Below the pieces are notes generated by a model that was given only the letters and a program-made list of their open reading frames with translations, did not search any database and had not been told where the DNA came from. Shown here piece by piece: positions 1 through 11,260 of a DNA stretch of 64,000 bases. Position 1 is the stretch's first letter, and each line of letters begins with the position of its first letter. The stretch covers positions 40,039,468 to 40,103,467 of the forward strand of contig NC_054540.1 in assembly GCF_017654505.1 (NCBI RefSeq). The letters run 5' to 3'. The position numbers and the translations under genes were made by a program. Source of the DNA: Polyodon spathula. Lineage: Eukaryota; Chordata; Actinopteri; Acipenseriformes; Polyodontidae.

Positions 1-186
1 ACCAGTTGTCATTTTCTGCAAATAAATGCTCTAAATGACAATATTTTAATTTGGAATTTGGGAGAAATGTTGTCAGTAGTTTATAGAATAAAACAAAAAT
101 GTTCATTTTACCCAAACACATACCTATAAAAATAGTAGATCCAGAGAAACTGATAATTTTAGTGGTCTCTTAATTTTTTCCTGAGC

Positions 187-194
<8 letters not shown>

Positions 195-235
<41 letters not shown>
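195..235. repeat. (TG)n microsatellite
   Basis: About 20 uninterrupted TG units. It abuts the dispersed repeat at 236-362, which seems to end in this microsatellite. Confidence 0.95.
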
Positions 236-238
<3 letters not shown>

Positions 239-362
239 AAATTAATCCCTCGCCAACCGCGGAGGTTACGTTCTTGAAAACCACGCAGTTGGCAAAACTG
301 TGGTTGGTAAATATTAGATCTTGGGGGAAATAGAGGGTTAGGTTCTCCACGTCTGTGGTTAC
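236..362 (-). repeat. Dispersed repeat ending in CCGCGG motif plus microsatellite
   Basis: Read on the minus strand, this segment ends in a motif like CCGCGGTTGGCGAGGGATT and then runs into (CA)n. A related segment on the plus strand at about 1437-1558 ends in CCGCGGGTGGCAAGGGATT and runs into (GT)n(AT)n. The shared core and shared microsatellite tail suggest two copies of one repeat family, possibly non-autonomous. The class is not recognised. Confidence 0.5.
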
Positions 363-606
363 ACTTATCAAATCTAAGTTGCATTTTCCTTCACTAAACA
401 CAAATGAAAAACACAGCAACATAAAAACAATGCAAACACTATAACATACTAAGTAATGTAATATGTAAAAAGTAATAAAATTATAGCATAATTAAAAGTA
501 ATGTTTTATTCACCTTGAATCCTTAGAGTTGAAGGCCAGGGTGTTGTTGACTGGTGACAATTACTCTAAGTTAACACGGAGCTCACCACGTGCTCATACT
601 ACTATT
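363..606. other. No recognisable gene
   Basis: AT-rich DNA with short frames only. It leads up to the target duplication of the Tx1 insertion at 607. Confidence 0.6.
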
Positions 607-621
607 ACTAATGCACGAGAC

Positions 622-1141
622 CCCATTCTGCGGTCAGTCCGAGTCGGTGGCTCATATTTATTTTTTATGCGCCAGGCTGCAGCCGTTCTTCCTGCTGCTG
701 AAGAACCTCCTGCTGCAGTTCTGGCTGCACTTTTCACCCACCCTCCTCATCTTCGGGCACCCTGTTCGTGGCTCCAGCAAAAAGAGAGACCTCCTCGTGA
801 ATCTGCTCCTGGCTCTTGCTAAACTGGCCATTTACAAGACCAGGAAGCAGAAGATGAGCGGGGAAGGTCTCTTTGACTGCGGGGCCATGTTCAGGGCCCT
901 CATCCATTAATGGGTTAATTTAGAGCACGCCCACGCGGAGTCTGCTGGCGACATGGCATCGTTTGTCGACCAGTGGACTCTAGGGGGCGTGCTCTGTACC
1001 ACCTCCCCTTTTGTTTTGAATATTTAATTTGCAGTCTTTTTGACCGGTTTTTGTTGAATTAGTTTAAGGCCCATCCTTTTTAGCACCCCTAAGGTCTTTG
1101 GACAGCTGGTGTAGTCCCATTAAAATGGGCCTTAAAATAGG
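622..1141 (+). mobile_element. Tx1-type LINE, 5'-truncated copy Tx1-A
   Basis: The fragment holds the C-terminal part of a LINE ORF2, to the stop near 910, and a 3'UTR ending in ...AAAATAGG. The protein shows the zinc-finger-like pattern C-GQSESVAHIYFL-C followed by a leucine-rich run, and matches the longer copy at 47643-48382. The frame ends early in TAA where copy C reads on into an ARG-ILE-ASN stretch. It begins abruptly inside ORF2, as expected of 5' truncation by target-primed reverse transcription. Assignment to the Tx1 group rests on this Cys/His C-terminus and on resemblance to the element family at 53811; the RT domain is absent. Confidence 0.8.
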
Positions 1142-1156
1142 ACTAATGCACGAGAC

Positions 1157-1356
1157 CCCATTCTGCGGTCAGTCCGAGTCGGTGGCTTATATTTATTTTC
1201 TTTGTGCCAGGCTGCAGCCGTTCTTCTTGCTGCTTAAGAACCTTCTGCTGCAGTTCTGGCTATATATATTTTATGAGGATGCTAATTTGAAATTTTTTCT
1301 CCAGTCGTCACATTGACGGCTGAAGGTGACGATTGCCTATTAGGCATTTAAATAGG
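1157..1356 (+). mobile_element. Tx1-type LINE, internally deleted copy Tx1-B
   Basis: It starts at exactly the same ORF2 base as Tx1-A, then loses most of the ORF after about 1260. It resumes in the 3'UTR (GAGGATGCTAA onward) and ends ...TTTAAATAGG. Some bases match the copy at 47.8 kb better than Tx1-A does, and its 3'UTR is of the 48.3-kb type rather than the Tx1-A type. It is therefore not a simple recent copy of A. Confidence 0.75.
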
Positions 1357-1436
1357 ACTAATACACGAGACAAAGTGAGAGATGCTGGTGAGATGGGAGT
1401 GCACAAGAATACACATGATGGAGCAGAAGCAAATGT

Positions 1437-1686
<250 letters not shown>

Positions 1687-1872
1687 GCTAACATCAATGT
1701 AAGGAACTCTCTTGGAGCCTGGAGAAATATTTGTTATATCAAGGTGTTCACTGTAATAGGGTTTGGTATTTTTCTGTATCAGAATTATGACAAAATGGCA
1801 AATTTGAATTGAACATCAATATATAGTACTTTTATGAAGATTCCTTCACATTGATCAACATTTAAACGGTAT

Positions 1873-2167
1873 TGTGACAAGGTACTCGTGTCACATGTGT
1901 GGGCAACCAGAGAGACATGGGACACGGTGTTGAAACGTAGGCACAGGCACGCACAGGATTTATTAAACACAAAACAGAAAGTAAACAAACAGGTCATGTG
2001 ATGCTACGAACGATGGTAATGCACAGAAAACACATACAGAAGACAGGCAGGCAACACATTTCAGTCGAGCTTCCACCTGTATAAAATCATTTGATCAAAC
2101 ATAACAACTCCAAAAGGCACACAAAAAACTATTTCCACATATAAATTACACCAAAACTACTACTACA
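1873..2167 (-). mobile_element. Probable solo LTR, 295 bp, with GGTAT duplication
   Basis: On the plus strand it begins TGTGACAAGG and ends ACTACTACA. It is flanked by GGTAT at 1868-1872 and 2168-2172. Read on the minus strand it has the TG...CA form of an LTR, with an AATAAA signal in TTTAATAAATCC about 100 bp before its end and a TTTTATAC TATA-like box upstream. A 5-bp duplication suits Gypsy- or ERV-type integration. No internal retrotransposon sequence adjoins it. Confidence 0.6.
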
Positions 2168-2172
2168 GGTAT

Positions 2173-2986
2173 GTTTAAAAGAAAACAGTAAAGAAATGAA
2201 AAGGAAAGTGTACACTTACATGCTGAATACAGTAATTACATGTCCTTTCTCTTGAAAAAACTATGCAGCATAGATTACTCCTCACGCCCGTTGCCTGGTT
2301 GCAATTTGTGTGAAGATGACAAACAGGCAAAGATTGCATTCATCATGCATGATTTGTACTACAATAGGTCATCTTTGAATTAGCGTTATCTTTGATTTAG
2401 TCAACCGTGTTCTTTGTTTTCACTGAGAGAATAAAGCACTTGACACTGGAGAAAGTTCAGTGTCAGTCAGTACTGAGATCCTGTACGTCATTGTTCTACT
2501 AGGGCTAAATCGCATTGAAAAATTCTTGCTGTTGGGGTTGTTAAAAACAGGTGTTTGTTATAAGAAGGGTTTGTTATAGAGAAGTTAGCCTGTGTATGTA
2601 TGATAGAGAAAATAATGTCAATCTTATCATTATGTTTGTGCAGCCAATTAACTATTTTAGGGTACTACTGTTTTAATGGAATATTATTAGCCAGAAATAC
2701 AATTATTTTTCATTGCATGGGATTTTAATTATTCACAATGCAGGATGTATTAATGTACCTATTAGTGCCTCCAAGCACAATGCTGGAGCATGCCTGAGCA
2801 ACAAGCACCAGCTGACTTGAAAGTCTCCCATCCAAGTGCTGACGAGGCTCAACTCTTCTGACTGGTGTCTGGGTTAGAATTCAAGCTGATATTGCTGCAG
2901 AAATCATAAGTGCAGTTTGAAGTACCCCTGTCTGATTAAATTACACAAATTCAGCTTGACATAGTTATAGTAGAGATGCTTGTACA
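2173..2986. other. No recognisable gene
   Basis: AT-rich sequence without a convincing coding frame or repeat family. Confidence 0.5.
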
Positions 2987-3366
2987 TACAGTGGCTCTCA
3001 AAAGTATTCACCCCCCCTTGGACTTTTCCACATTTTATTGTGTTACAACGTGGAATCAAAATGGATTTAATTAGGAGTTTTTGCCATTGATCAACACAAA
3101 AAAAGTGAAAAATAAAATCTACAAATTGTTCTAAATTAATTACAAATATAAAACAGAAAATAATTGATTGCATAAGTATTCACCCCCTTTGCTATGACAC
3201 ACCTAAATAAGCTCTGGTGCAACCAATTGTCTTTAGAAGTCACATAATTAGTTGAGTGGAATCCACCTGTGTGCAATTAAGGTGTTTCACATGATGTAAG
3301 GTTAAATACTCCTGTCTCTGGGAGGTCCCACAGTTGGTTAGTACATTTCCTAACAAAAACAACATC

Positions 3367-3499
3367 ATGAAGATGAAGGAACATTCAAAGCAAATCCGGA
3401 ATACGGTTCTTCAAAAGCACCAATCAGAGGTAGGATATAAGAACATTTCCAAGGCATTTAATATCCCCTGGAGCACAGTAAAGTCCATTATTAAGAAAT
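3367..3499 (+). pseudogene. Duplicated transposase N-terminus of Tc1-A
   Basis: It begins MKMKEHSKQIRNTVLQKHQS and carries the first helix-turn-helix of a Tc1 transposase (YKNISKAFNIP...STVKSIIKK). It then breaks off at the palindrome junction. It is the inverted counterpart of the N-terminus encoded at 4450-4583 on the minus strand, with several substitutions between the two. Confidence 0.85.
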
Positions 3500-3540
3500 G
3501 TCAAAGTAAAAAATAAAATCTACAAATTGTTCTAAATTAA

Positions 3541-4583
3541 TTACAAATTCAAAACAGAAGATAATTCACCTCGATATTTGGTAGAGGCACCTTTGGCAGT
3601 AAGTACAGCCATGAGTTTATTTGGATAAGTCTCTACCAGCTTTGCACATCTGGACACTACAATTTTTGACCATTCTTCTTTGCAAAATTGCTCAAGCTCT
3701 GTCAAGTTGTGTGGGGACCTTTGGTGAACAGCAATTTTCAACTCTTTCCACATATTCTCAATTGGATTGAGGTCCGGGCTTTGACTGGGCCACTCCAGGA
3801 CATTGACCTTTTTGTTTTTAAGCCACTCCAATGTGGCTTTGGCTGTATGTTTGGGGTCATTGTCCTGCTGGAAGATAAATCTTCTCCCAAGTTCCAGGTC
3901 TCTTGCAGACTTCAGCAGGTTTTCCTCTAGGATTTCTCTGTACTTGCTGCATCCATTTTTCCCTCTTTCTTCACAAGCTTTCCAGGCTCTGATGTAGAGA
4001 AGTATCCCTACAGCATGATGCTGCCACCACCATGCTTCACGGTATTCTCACGATGATGTGCGGTGTTAGGCTTGCGCCAAACATAGCGCATAGCATTGAG
4101 GCCAAAAAGCTCTTTTTCATTCTCTTCAGACCATAGTATCTTCTTCCACTTAGTCTCAGAGTCTCCCACATGCCTTCTGGCAAACTCTAGCCAAGATTTG
4201 ATGTGAGGGTTTTTTTTAAACAATGTCTTTCTTTTTTCGACTCTCCCATAAAGACCAGTTTTGTGAAGCACCCGGGCTATTGTTGCCGTTTACACAATGT
4301 CTCCCAGCTCAGCTGTAGAAGACTGTAACTCCTTTACAGTTGCCATAGGCCTCTTGGTGGCCTCCCTGACTAGTGCCCTTCTCGCCCGGATACTCAGTTT
4401 TTGAAGACGGCCTGTTCTAGACAGATTCACAGTTGTGCCATATTCTCTCCATTTCTTAATAATGGACTTTACTGTGCTCCGGGGGATATTAAATGTCTTG
4501 GATATGTTCTTATATCCTACCTCTGATTGGTGCTTTTGAAGAACCGTATTCTGGATTTGCTTTGAATGTTCCTTCGTCTTCAT
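3541..4583 (-). pseudogene. Tc1 transposase, degraded (Tc1-A)
   Basis: A DNA-cutting and strand-transfer enzyme of the DDE superfamily, read from ATG at 4583. Segments in order are: N-terminal paired-like DNA-binding region with GRLQKLSIRARRALVREATK (frame ending near 4290); central region (4271-4008) with KHGGGSIML; and C-terminal region (3831-3541) with [15 protein letters not shown], which holds the last acidic catalytic residue. Frameshifts separate these segments. Where family members read WSDE, this copy reads WSEE, so the first catalytic Asp appears lost. The usual end at STKY is also read through. It should be inactive. Confidence 0.9.
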
Positions 4584-4979
4584 GATGCTGTTTTTGTTAG
4601 GAAATGTACTAACCAACTGTGGGACCTCCCAGAGACAGGAGTATTTAACCTGACATCATGTGAAACACCTTAATTGCACACAGGTGGACTCCACTCAACT
4701 AATTATGTGACTTCTAAAGACAATTGGTTGCACCAGAGCTCATTTAGGTGTGTCGTAGCAAAGAGGGTGAATACTTATGCAATCAATTATTTTCTGTTTC
4801 ATATTTGTAATTAATTTAGAACAATTTGTAGATTTTATTTTTCACTTTGACATTATGGACTTTTTTTGTGTTGATCAGTGGCAAAAACTCCTAATTAAAT
4901 CCATTTTGATTCCATGTTGTAACACAATAAAATGTGGAAAAGTCCAAGGGGGGGGTGAATACTTTTGAAAGCCACTGTA

Positions 4980-7198
4980 ATTATGTCACACTTGCCTTTT
5001 TAGATATATCTAGAGAAGTGATCGTCTAGTTGTGATGAAATGTTATAAAGCCGTCTTGAAGCTATCACTATCTAATTCTAGGTGTCGTACTTATTCATGA
5101 GTTCTGGTTTGCAATGTATTAGGTTGATATCAGGAATAGGTTTTCTCAATTTCAAAACATCATATATCGTGGGTTCTATGTCAGACATTTTTATGGATTT
5201 GGCTGATTTGTACAAAAGGAATCTGAAACAATTAATGGCTAAAAATCTTAAACCACAGATCTCCAGGTCAGTTAGGTCAAGATATGACCATATGAAAATT
5301 TGAATCAATCTAAAAAAAAATTAAACTCTGCATGTGCAAAATATACTGTGTGTATCATGGTCTTCATTTGAAGTTATTTATGGGTTGTTTATTTTTTAAT
5401 TTAATTTCAGATATTACATCTTCTGGTAGTTGATTTCTCTCAATAGGGTATTTCTTCAAACACCTACTGTAAAACAAAAGTATCTCTCAGAAACAAGCTT
5501 CATGTGGGTCCTCAGATTTGTATTTTGTAAGTTATATTGAGTTATATTTCAAGATTCAGCTTCAATACCTTCCAAATACCTCTGTCTCTTTAACAAGTAT
5601 ACAGTTCATGCAGTATTACTCTATCTAGTCTCTAAATGTACTAAATAATATTTAACAGCAGTTTATGCATTATTACTTTTTTTCTACATAATTGACATAA
5701 GACTTGGATGGGTGTTCATTTTAATGTCTTCCAGCTAATATGTCAATATGCACAACTATGAGGTATTCAGGGTCAACGGTCACCATAATAGAGGCTCAGA
5801 CTTTTGGTTCCTCAATGTAGTGCCCATGGGAACAAAATATTAATGTATGAATATATTTCATTAGGTCTACATTTGACACGCTTCTTTTTTGTACCAAGCT
5901 GCCTTTCTATAGGAATTTGGTTAACAAAGGCTGTAACATTTAACACATTTCAATCAACTATAAAAAGTTGTATATCATCAGCAGGTTTCACATGTTTTGA
6001 CATACAATGTGGCAGGTTGACAATATCATGAGGATTTAATTCATGTAGAGAACTGCCCTTTTGAGTTTAGCTGTTTCTTAGGAATCATGTTAACAATAAT
6101 GTTTTCAGACTTATTCGCAACATGTCAGCCACAATTTCTCTTTAAATCGGGTTGTTTGACATAGAATCTTGTTAAAGGATGTTACTGCAAATGTAGATCA
6201 TGGCAGAACTGATCTTTGCATTGCTGTGAAACTCCATATACACATATTACAAAGCATTACGTTATTTAAAATCTAACTTTTGGTGACCTACGTATTCATG
6301 ATATTTGGCTTGTAATGATAGTATGTGATTGTAGGAAAGAAGAATTTGATAAATTTCAAAAAGTGTTACCATAAGTTATTTAACATATTATTCATGTTTC
6401 TGAAACTATGGGAGAAAGCAATCTGGGTCCTTCATTTTTCTAATGTGTTTTTTATATCCTTCACAGGGGATGTATATAAAGTGTATTTTCTGGTTGAAAT
6501 TAATATCAGTAGGTGAAGCAATACTTTCTGTTCCACCATTGAGTGTCAGAGATTCATCATCCAAATGCCCTACACGTTTATCTAGGCACTTCGAGATATG
6601 AAGCTAGTGGGTTTGGGACACAACCAGGGATAATAGTTCTCCCTTGCCAGAAGTCTACACTGAATCCACCAGATGCAAGCTACAGTGTGAACGCCTGTTA
6701 AGGAGCGATAGTAAATCTTTCATTGCCAGAGAGGACCAGAGAAAAAATCCATCCTCCATAAAACAAGCTACTGTGGTACCTGATACCACAACACTAGTAT
6801 CAGTGAGCCAGTTATTATGTTAGAGTATTACCAAGTTTATTAAGTTATAGTTTGTTACTTCTAAATTTACTGTTATGTGTTGATACCAGTTAGCAGATGT
6901 ACACAAGCGGTTCATCTGAGATATTCAAGTGGTAATTAAAAGGCAATGTGGTATTGGTATGATGTGTAACCAGCTAGTGCATGTGTTGCACGAGGCAGGA
7001 ACACAAAGGAATAAGTACCCCTGTCAGCTGCCATATATTAGTTTCGACTCTGTCCTTGTAGTTTATATTTATCTACTAACCCCACTACTATATCGTAATT
7101 TGGTAACAAAAGAACGACATACCTGTGTTTTATCTTCTTTACGCGCTGCGAGCCAACAGCTGAGTCGGCTACGGGATCGTAAAATAAATGTGCATGTC
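4980..7198. other. No recognisable gene over 2.2 kb
   Basis: AT-rich. The frames are short, lack family motifs and overlap on both strands. No terminal repeats or LINE tails were seen. Confidence 0.5.
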
Positions 7199-9291
7199 AT
7201 AAGAACTTAAGAACATAAGAAAGTTTACAAACGAGAGGAGGCCATTGGCCCATCTTGCTCGTTTGGTTGTTAGTAGCTTATTGATCCCAAAATCTCATCA
7301 AGCAGCTTCTTGAAGGATCCCAGGGTGTCAGCATCAACAACATTACTGGGGAGTTGATTCCAGACCCTCACAATTCTCTGTGTAAAAAAGTGTCTCCTAT
7401 TTTCTGTTCTGAATGCCCCTTTTTCTAAACTCCATTTGTGACCCCTGGTCCTTGTTTCTTTTTTCAGGCTGAAAAAGTCCCTTGGGTCGACACTGTCAAT
7501 ACCTTTTAGAATTTTGAATGCTTGAATTAGGTCGCCACGTAGTCTTCTTTGTTCAAGACTGAACAGATTCAATTCTTTTAGCCTGTCTGCATATGACATG
7601 CCTTTTAAGCCCGGAATAATTCTGGTCGCTCTTCTTTGCACTCTTTCTAGAGCAGCAATATCTTTTTTATAGCGAGGTGACCAGAACTGCACACAATATT
7701 CAAGATGAGGTCTTACAAGTGCATTGTACAGTTTTAACATTACTTCCCTTGATTTAAATTCAACACTTTTCACAATGTATCCGAGCATCTTGTTAGCCTT
7801 TTTTATAGCTTCCCCACATTGTCTAGATGAAGACATTTCTGAGTCAACAAAAACTCCTAGGTCTTTTTCATAGATTCCTTCTCCAATTTCAATATCTCCC
7901 ATATGATATTTATAATGTACATTTTTATTTCCTGCGTGCAGTACCTTACACTTTTCTCTATTAAATGTCATTTGCCATGCGTCTGCCCAGTTCTGAATCT
8001 TGTCTAGATCATTTTGAATGACCTTTGCTGCTGCAACAGTGTTTGCCACTCCTCCTACTTTTGTGTCGTCTGCAAATTTAACAAGTTTGCTTACTATACC
8101 AGAATCTAAATCATTAATGTAGATTAGGAATAGCAGAGGACCTAATACTGATCCCTGTGGTACACCGCTGGTTACCACACTCCATTCTGAGGTTTTTCCT
8201 CTAATCAGTACTTTCTGTTTTCTACATGTTAACCACTCCCTAATCCATGTACATGCGTTTCCTTGAATCCCAACTGCGTTCAGTTTGAGAATTAATCTTT
8301 TGTGCGGGACTTTGTCAAAAGCTTTCTGGAAATCTAAATAAACCATGTCATATGCTTTGCAATTATCCATTATCGATGTTGCATCCTCAAAAAAATCAAG
8401 CAAGTTAGTTAGGCACGATCTCCCTTTCCTAAAACCATGTTGACTGTCTCCCAGTACCCTGTTACCATATAGGTAATTTTCCATTTTGGATCTTATTATA
8501 GTTTCCATAAGTTTGCATATAATAGAAGTCAGGCTTACTGGTCTGTAGTTACCTGGTTCAGTTTTGTTTCCCTTTTTGTGGATCGGTATTACGTTTGCAA
8601 TTTTCCAGTCTGTCGGTACCACCCCTGTGTCAAGAGACTGCTGCATGATCTTGGTTAGCGGTTTGTAAATTACTTCTTTCATTTCTTTGAGTACTACTGG
8701 GAGGATCTCATCCGGCCCAGGGGATTTGTTTATTTTAAGAGCTCCTAGTCCCTTTAACACTTCTGCCTCAGTTATGCTAAAATTATTTAAAACTGGACAG
8801 GAACTGGATGACATGTGGGGCATGTTGTCAGTATCTTCCTTTGTAAAAACTTGTGAAAAGTAATCATTTAACATATTTGCTATTTTTTTTTCTTCATCTA
8901 CGATTTTGCCATTTGTATCTCTTAAACATTTAATCTCCTCTTTGAATGTTCTCTTGCTGTTGTAATATTGGAAAAACATTTTGGAATTGGTTTTAGCTCC
9001 CTTAGCAATGTTTGTTTCTATTTCTCTCTTGGCCTTTCTAACTTCCTTTTTGACTTGCGTTTGCAGTTCTGTGTACTCTTTCTGTGTACTTTCTTTTTGG
9101 TCCTTTTTTAATGCTCTGTAAAGTGCCTTTTTTCGCTGAATATTTTTTTTTTAATTGATCTATTAAACCATTTTGGCAATTTAGTTTTACATTTAGATTT
9201 GTCTACTTTAGGGATATAATTGTTTTGTGCCTCTAGTACTACATTTTTGAAGAACAACCATCCTTCTTCTGTGGGTGTTTTCTCTATTTAT
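7199..9291 (-). mobile_element. CR1-type LINE copy CR1-A
   Basis: The minus-strand 3' end carries the TTCTTATG-type tail and the conserved block that includes GATGGGCC and GGCCTCCTCTCGTTTG. The body runs through the RT region of ORF2 and up to the segment encoding EKTPTEEGW, where homology to the other copies stops at about 9291. It is 5' truncated, as LINEs usually are. Confidence 0.95.
7270..8979 (-). CDS. CR1 ORF2, reverse transcriptase part (CR1-A)
   Basis: A 569-residue open frame ending in GSISY, the family's normal end. It holds the RT domain in order: KSPGPDEI and DWKIANVIPIHKKG (fingers), NYRPVSLTSIICKLME, DFQKAFDKVPH, SGVPQGSVLGPLLFLIYIND, then FADDTKVGG with the catalytic aspartate pair. 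After it comes a C-terminal region containing RPHLEYCVQFWSP and QRRATRIIPGLK. RT copies the element RNA at the nicked target. Upstream (8980-9291) the homologous sequence encodes part of the linker after the endonuclease but is out of frame, because a homopolymer near 9143 is longer than in other copies. The endonuclease is missing. The Met start shown is internal, not the native start. Confidence 0.9.
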   Translation of the reverse strand: MFFQYYNSKRTFKEEIKCLRDTNGKIVDEEKKIANMLNDYFSQVFTKEDTDNMPHMSSSSCPVLNNFSITEAEVLKGLGALKINKSPGPDEILPVVLKEMKEVIYKPLTKIMQQSLDTGVVPTDWKIANVIPIHKKGNKTEPGNYRPVSLTSIICKLMETIIRSKMENYLYGNRVLGDSQHGFRKGRSCLTNLLDFFEDATSIMDNCKAYDMVYLDFQKAFDKVPHKRLILKLNAVGIQGNACTWIREWLTCRKQKVLIRGKTSEWSVVTSGVPQGSVLGPLLFLIYINDLDSGIVSKLVKFADDTKVGGVANTVAAAKVIQNDLDKIQNWADAWQMTFNREKCKVLHAGNKNVHYKYHMGDIEIGEGIYEKDLGVFVDSEMSSSRQCGEAIKKANKMLGYIVKSVEFKSREVMLKLYNALVRPHLEYCVQFWSPRYKKDIAALERVQRRATRIIPGLKGMSYADRLKELNLFSLEQRRLRGDLIQAFKILKGIDSVDPRDFFSLKKETRTRGHKWSLEKGAFRTENRRHFFTQRIVRVWNQLPSNVVDADTLGSFKKLLDEILGSISY

Positions 9292-11026
9292 ATTTTTATA
9301 TTTTTTATATATTTATATAATGTCGTTTATAGAATCCGTTTTGTTCACTTTTATATTTTTGAGTTGTAGTATACACAATCACATTGTAGGATTTATTTTA
9401 TTTGCTTTATGTTTTCACAATGGATTGTTTTGTTATTGAGAATTTAATATTTGTTTGTTTTATTTTTTTTCACATCGCTGTTGTAGCTGTGATGCTGAAG
9501 GTGCAGTGACGTTGTTTAACCTGCGAATAATAACTGAAATGTATTGTAGTTTAGCGTAGGGCAATTAACCTCTTTGTTTAAGTGGTGGTTTATTGGGTTA
9601 GAAGCAGAAAAAGGAAGGACCACGTACTATAAAAGGCAAGTGTATCCGGAGATCGAGAGCGCAGCTCAGTTTTTGCTTGGGATAGCTGAAGCAGGGATGT
9701 TTGGTAAACGCAGGGTTGGACGTTTTACCTCGATCGGAGATATTTTGTTGCGAAGCTGACAGTGTTTATTGGGGTTGGTTTCGCTTTCAGTCGCTATTGC
9801 TCTTGCTCTTCAATTGGTTTCAGCTATAGTGGCAAGGAGTTTTGCTTGTTTTGTTAGTAGGCTGTGCTATAATGCATTTTGACATTATAGGAGCCTGCCT
9901 GAAACTTGTGAAACAGTGACTGGTGGGGAAGAAAGAGAAAAGGAAATACTGTACTGTAGTGATATAGCTGCTGTTTGTTTTACTTTATTATTGCTGCTGG
10001 ATTGTGGTTGAAGTTTTCTGGTGTTTTTGTAGGTGTGTTGCAGGTTATTCTAGAGCAAATAACCTAGTATTTTATTTTGTTTTAATTATTGTATAGTAGT
10101 TATCGTGAAGAAGGCAAGGTTCTTGGGTTTGGGGTTTTGCTGCTGTCTTTTTCTTTTTGTTTTTTATATTTATTTAGAATCCCTGCCCTGCATAGGTGGT
10201 GATTGGGTTGCTGCTATTGACCATGGTGTGCTTCTCCTCCGACCTTCCTTCCCTCCCCTTGAAGAGGTTGTTGGTGCTTTTCCTCTTTCCTTTTTGTTTT
10301 TTTGATACTTTACACCCTAGCTAATTAGTGGGTGCCTATTATGTTGATACTTTCACACCCTAGCCATCCAGTGTTTTTTTTTTTTTTTTTTGTTTAATTA
10401 AACTTTTTATGCAACATTTTTTAAATATTGTTTTAACTGAGTTAAGCCTTGTCTGTCTCTCTGTGGTGTTGCTACTGGTCCATATCCCAACTATCACTAA
10501 CGAACTTGTGTTTTTATTGTGGTTTATTGATTTTGTGAACTATAGTGGTAAATTTATTTTTAGTTAGTCCTGGTGCTTACCACCATGTGGCGTAATCGGC
10601 GACTATATATTTTGGGGATCCTGAGTGTCCTAAGTAGTGTGACACGCCTAAGAAATACCACTTTGCTCTATGTAGTGTGTTTACTACGTTCACAAGAGGC
10701 AGATTGTTGCAGGGGTCACGTTAATGGTTATACTCCTGTGTTCCAGAAGTACTTGGAGGTTAGATATGATTCTGAGAGCTCTATTGATGTTTTAAAAAGT
10801 CAAGTGGATCTAAACAACAAAGAAGATTGTATTAGTTGATAAATCTCTGATATTTCATGTATAACAACTAGGTACTGCACAAATTTGGTCCCACAGATAC
10901 GTCTGCACAGGAGCCCTACAGCACCTGGTCCTTTGAGCTGTATGAAATACACAAATTGGTTTTATATTACAGTGCACAGTAATTTGACACTGATTCCCTG
11001 TATCAATCGACAATCTGGAGAGTGTG
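9292..11026. other. No recognisable gene; TATA-like box near 9627
   Basis: T-rich sequence. The string TACTATAAAAGG near 9624 looks like a core promoter and is followed by GC-richer DNA, which could be an LTR or UTR of an old element. No terminal repeats or target duplication were found to delimit one. A short plus frame at 10573-10839 has no recognisable domain. Confidence 0.35.
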
Positions 11027-11260
11027 TGTGGCAATGTTGCCCTGCCCCTGTGTGTATTTCTGTGTTGTATGTTGCATGTAGTGTAGTTGGTACACGGGAT
11101 ATAATATGGGTTATGCACACAAATGTATATTTGTATTTAGGCACAAGGATTGCACAGCACTTCACGTGCAGGTAAAATGTAATAATATGTAAGCACGGGA
11201 AATTGCACTTCATTAATTCACATGCAGTTGTACCGAGACTCCAATTGAATGATTGATTAC
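11027..11260 (+). mobile_element. LTR fragment related to the 12.3-kb solo LTR
   Basis: It starts TGTGGCAATGTTGCCCTGCC and follows the sequence of the 12344-12943 LTR read on the opposite strand. It stops at GATTGATTA, where homology ends. It is truncated and inverted relative to that solo LTR. Confidence 0.75.

Larger units (their letters stand above)
607..1371 (+). repeat. Triplicated target-site duplication flanking two Tx1 tails
   Basis: The 15-mer ACTAATGCACGAGAC occurs at 607-621 and 1142-1156. A one-base variant, ACTAATACACGAGAC, occurs at 1357-1371. The three copies bracket two LINE fragments, at 622-1141 and 1157-1356. One target-primed insertion would give two copies; three copies imply a second event at the same place or a local tandem duplication. 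Confidence 0.9.
2989..4977 (-). mobile_element. Tc1/mariner element Tc1-A with palindromic rearrangement
   Basis: Both ends read CAGTGGCT...AAAAGTATTCACCC inward and are flanked by TA (2987-2988 and 4978-4979), the Tc1 target. The right 1.48 kb is a minus-strand Tc1 copy with transposase remnants. The left 509 bp is not the normal 3' end. It is a second, inverted copy of the 5' end, including the first 44 or so transposase codons on the plus strand. The junction lies near 3499, where transposase sequence meets subterminal sequence at a shared AATG. Confidence 0.9.

Noticed and set aside
5078..5308. Overlapping 70-codon frames on both strands
   Set aside because: Mirror frames in AT-rich DNA with no similarity to known families.
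9574..10839. A new LTR retrotransposon or host gene starting at the TATA-like box near 9627
   Set aside because: No terminal repeats, primer-binding site or domain could be shown; the frames are short and unlike known proteins.
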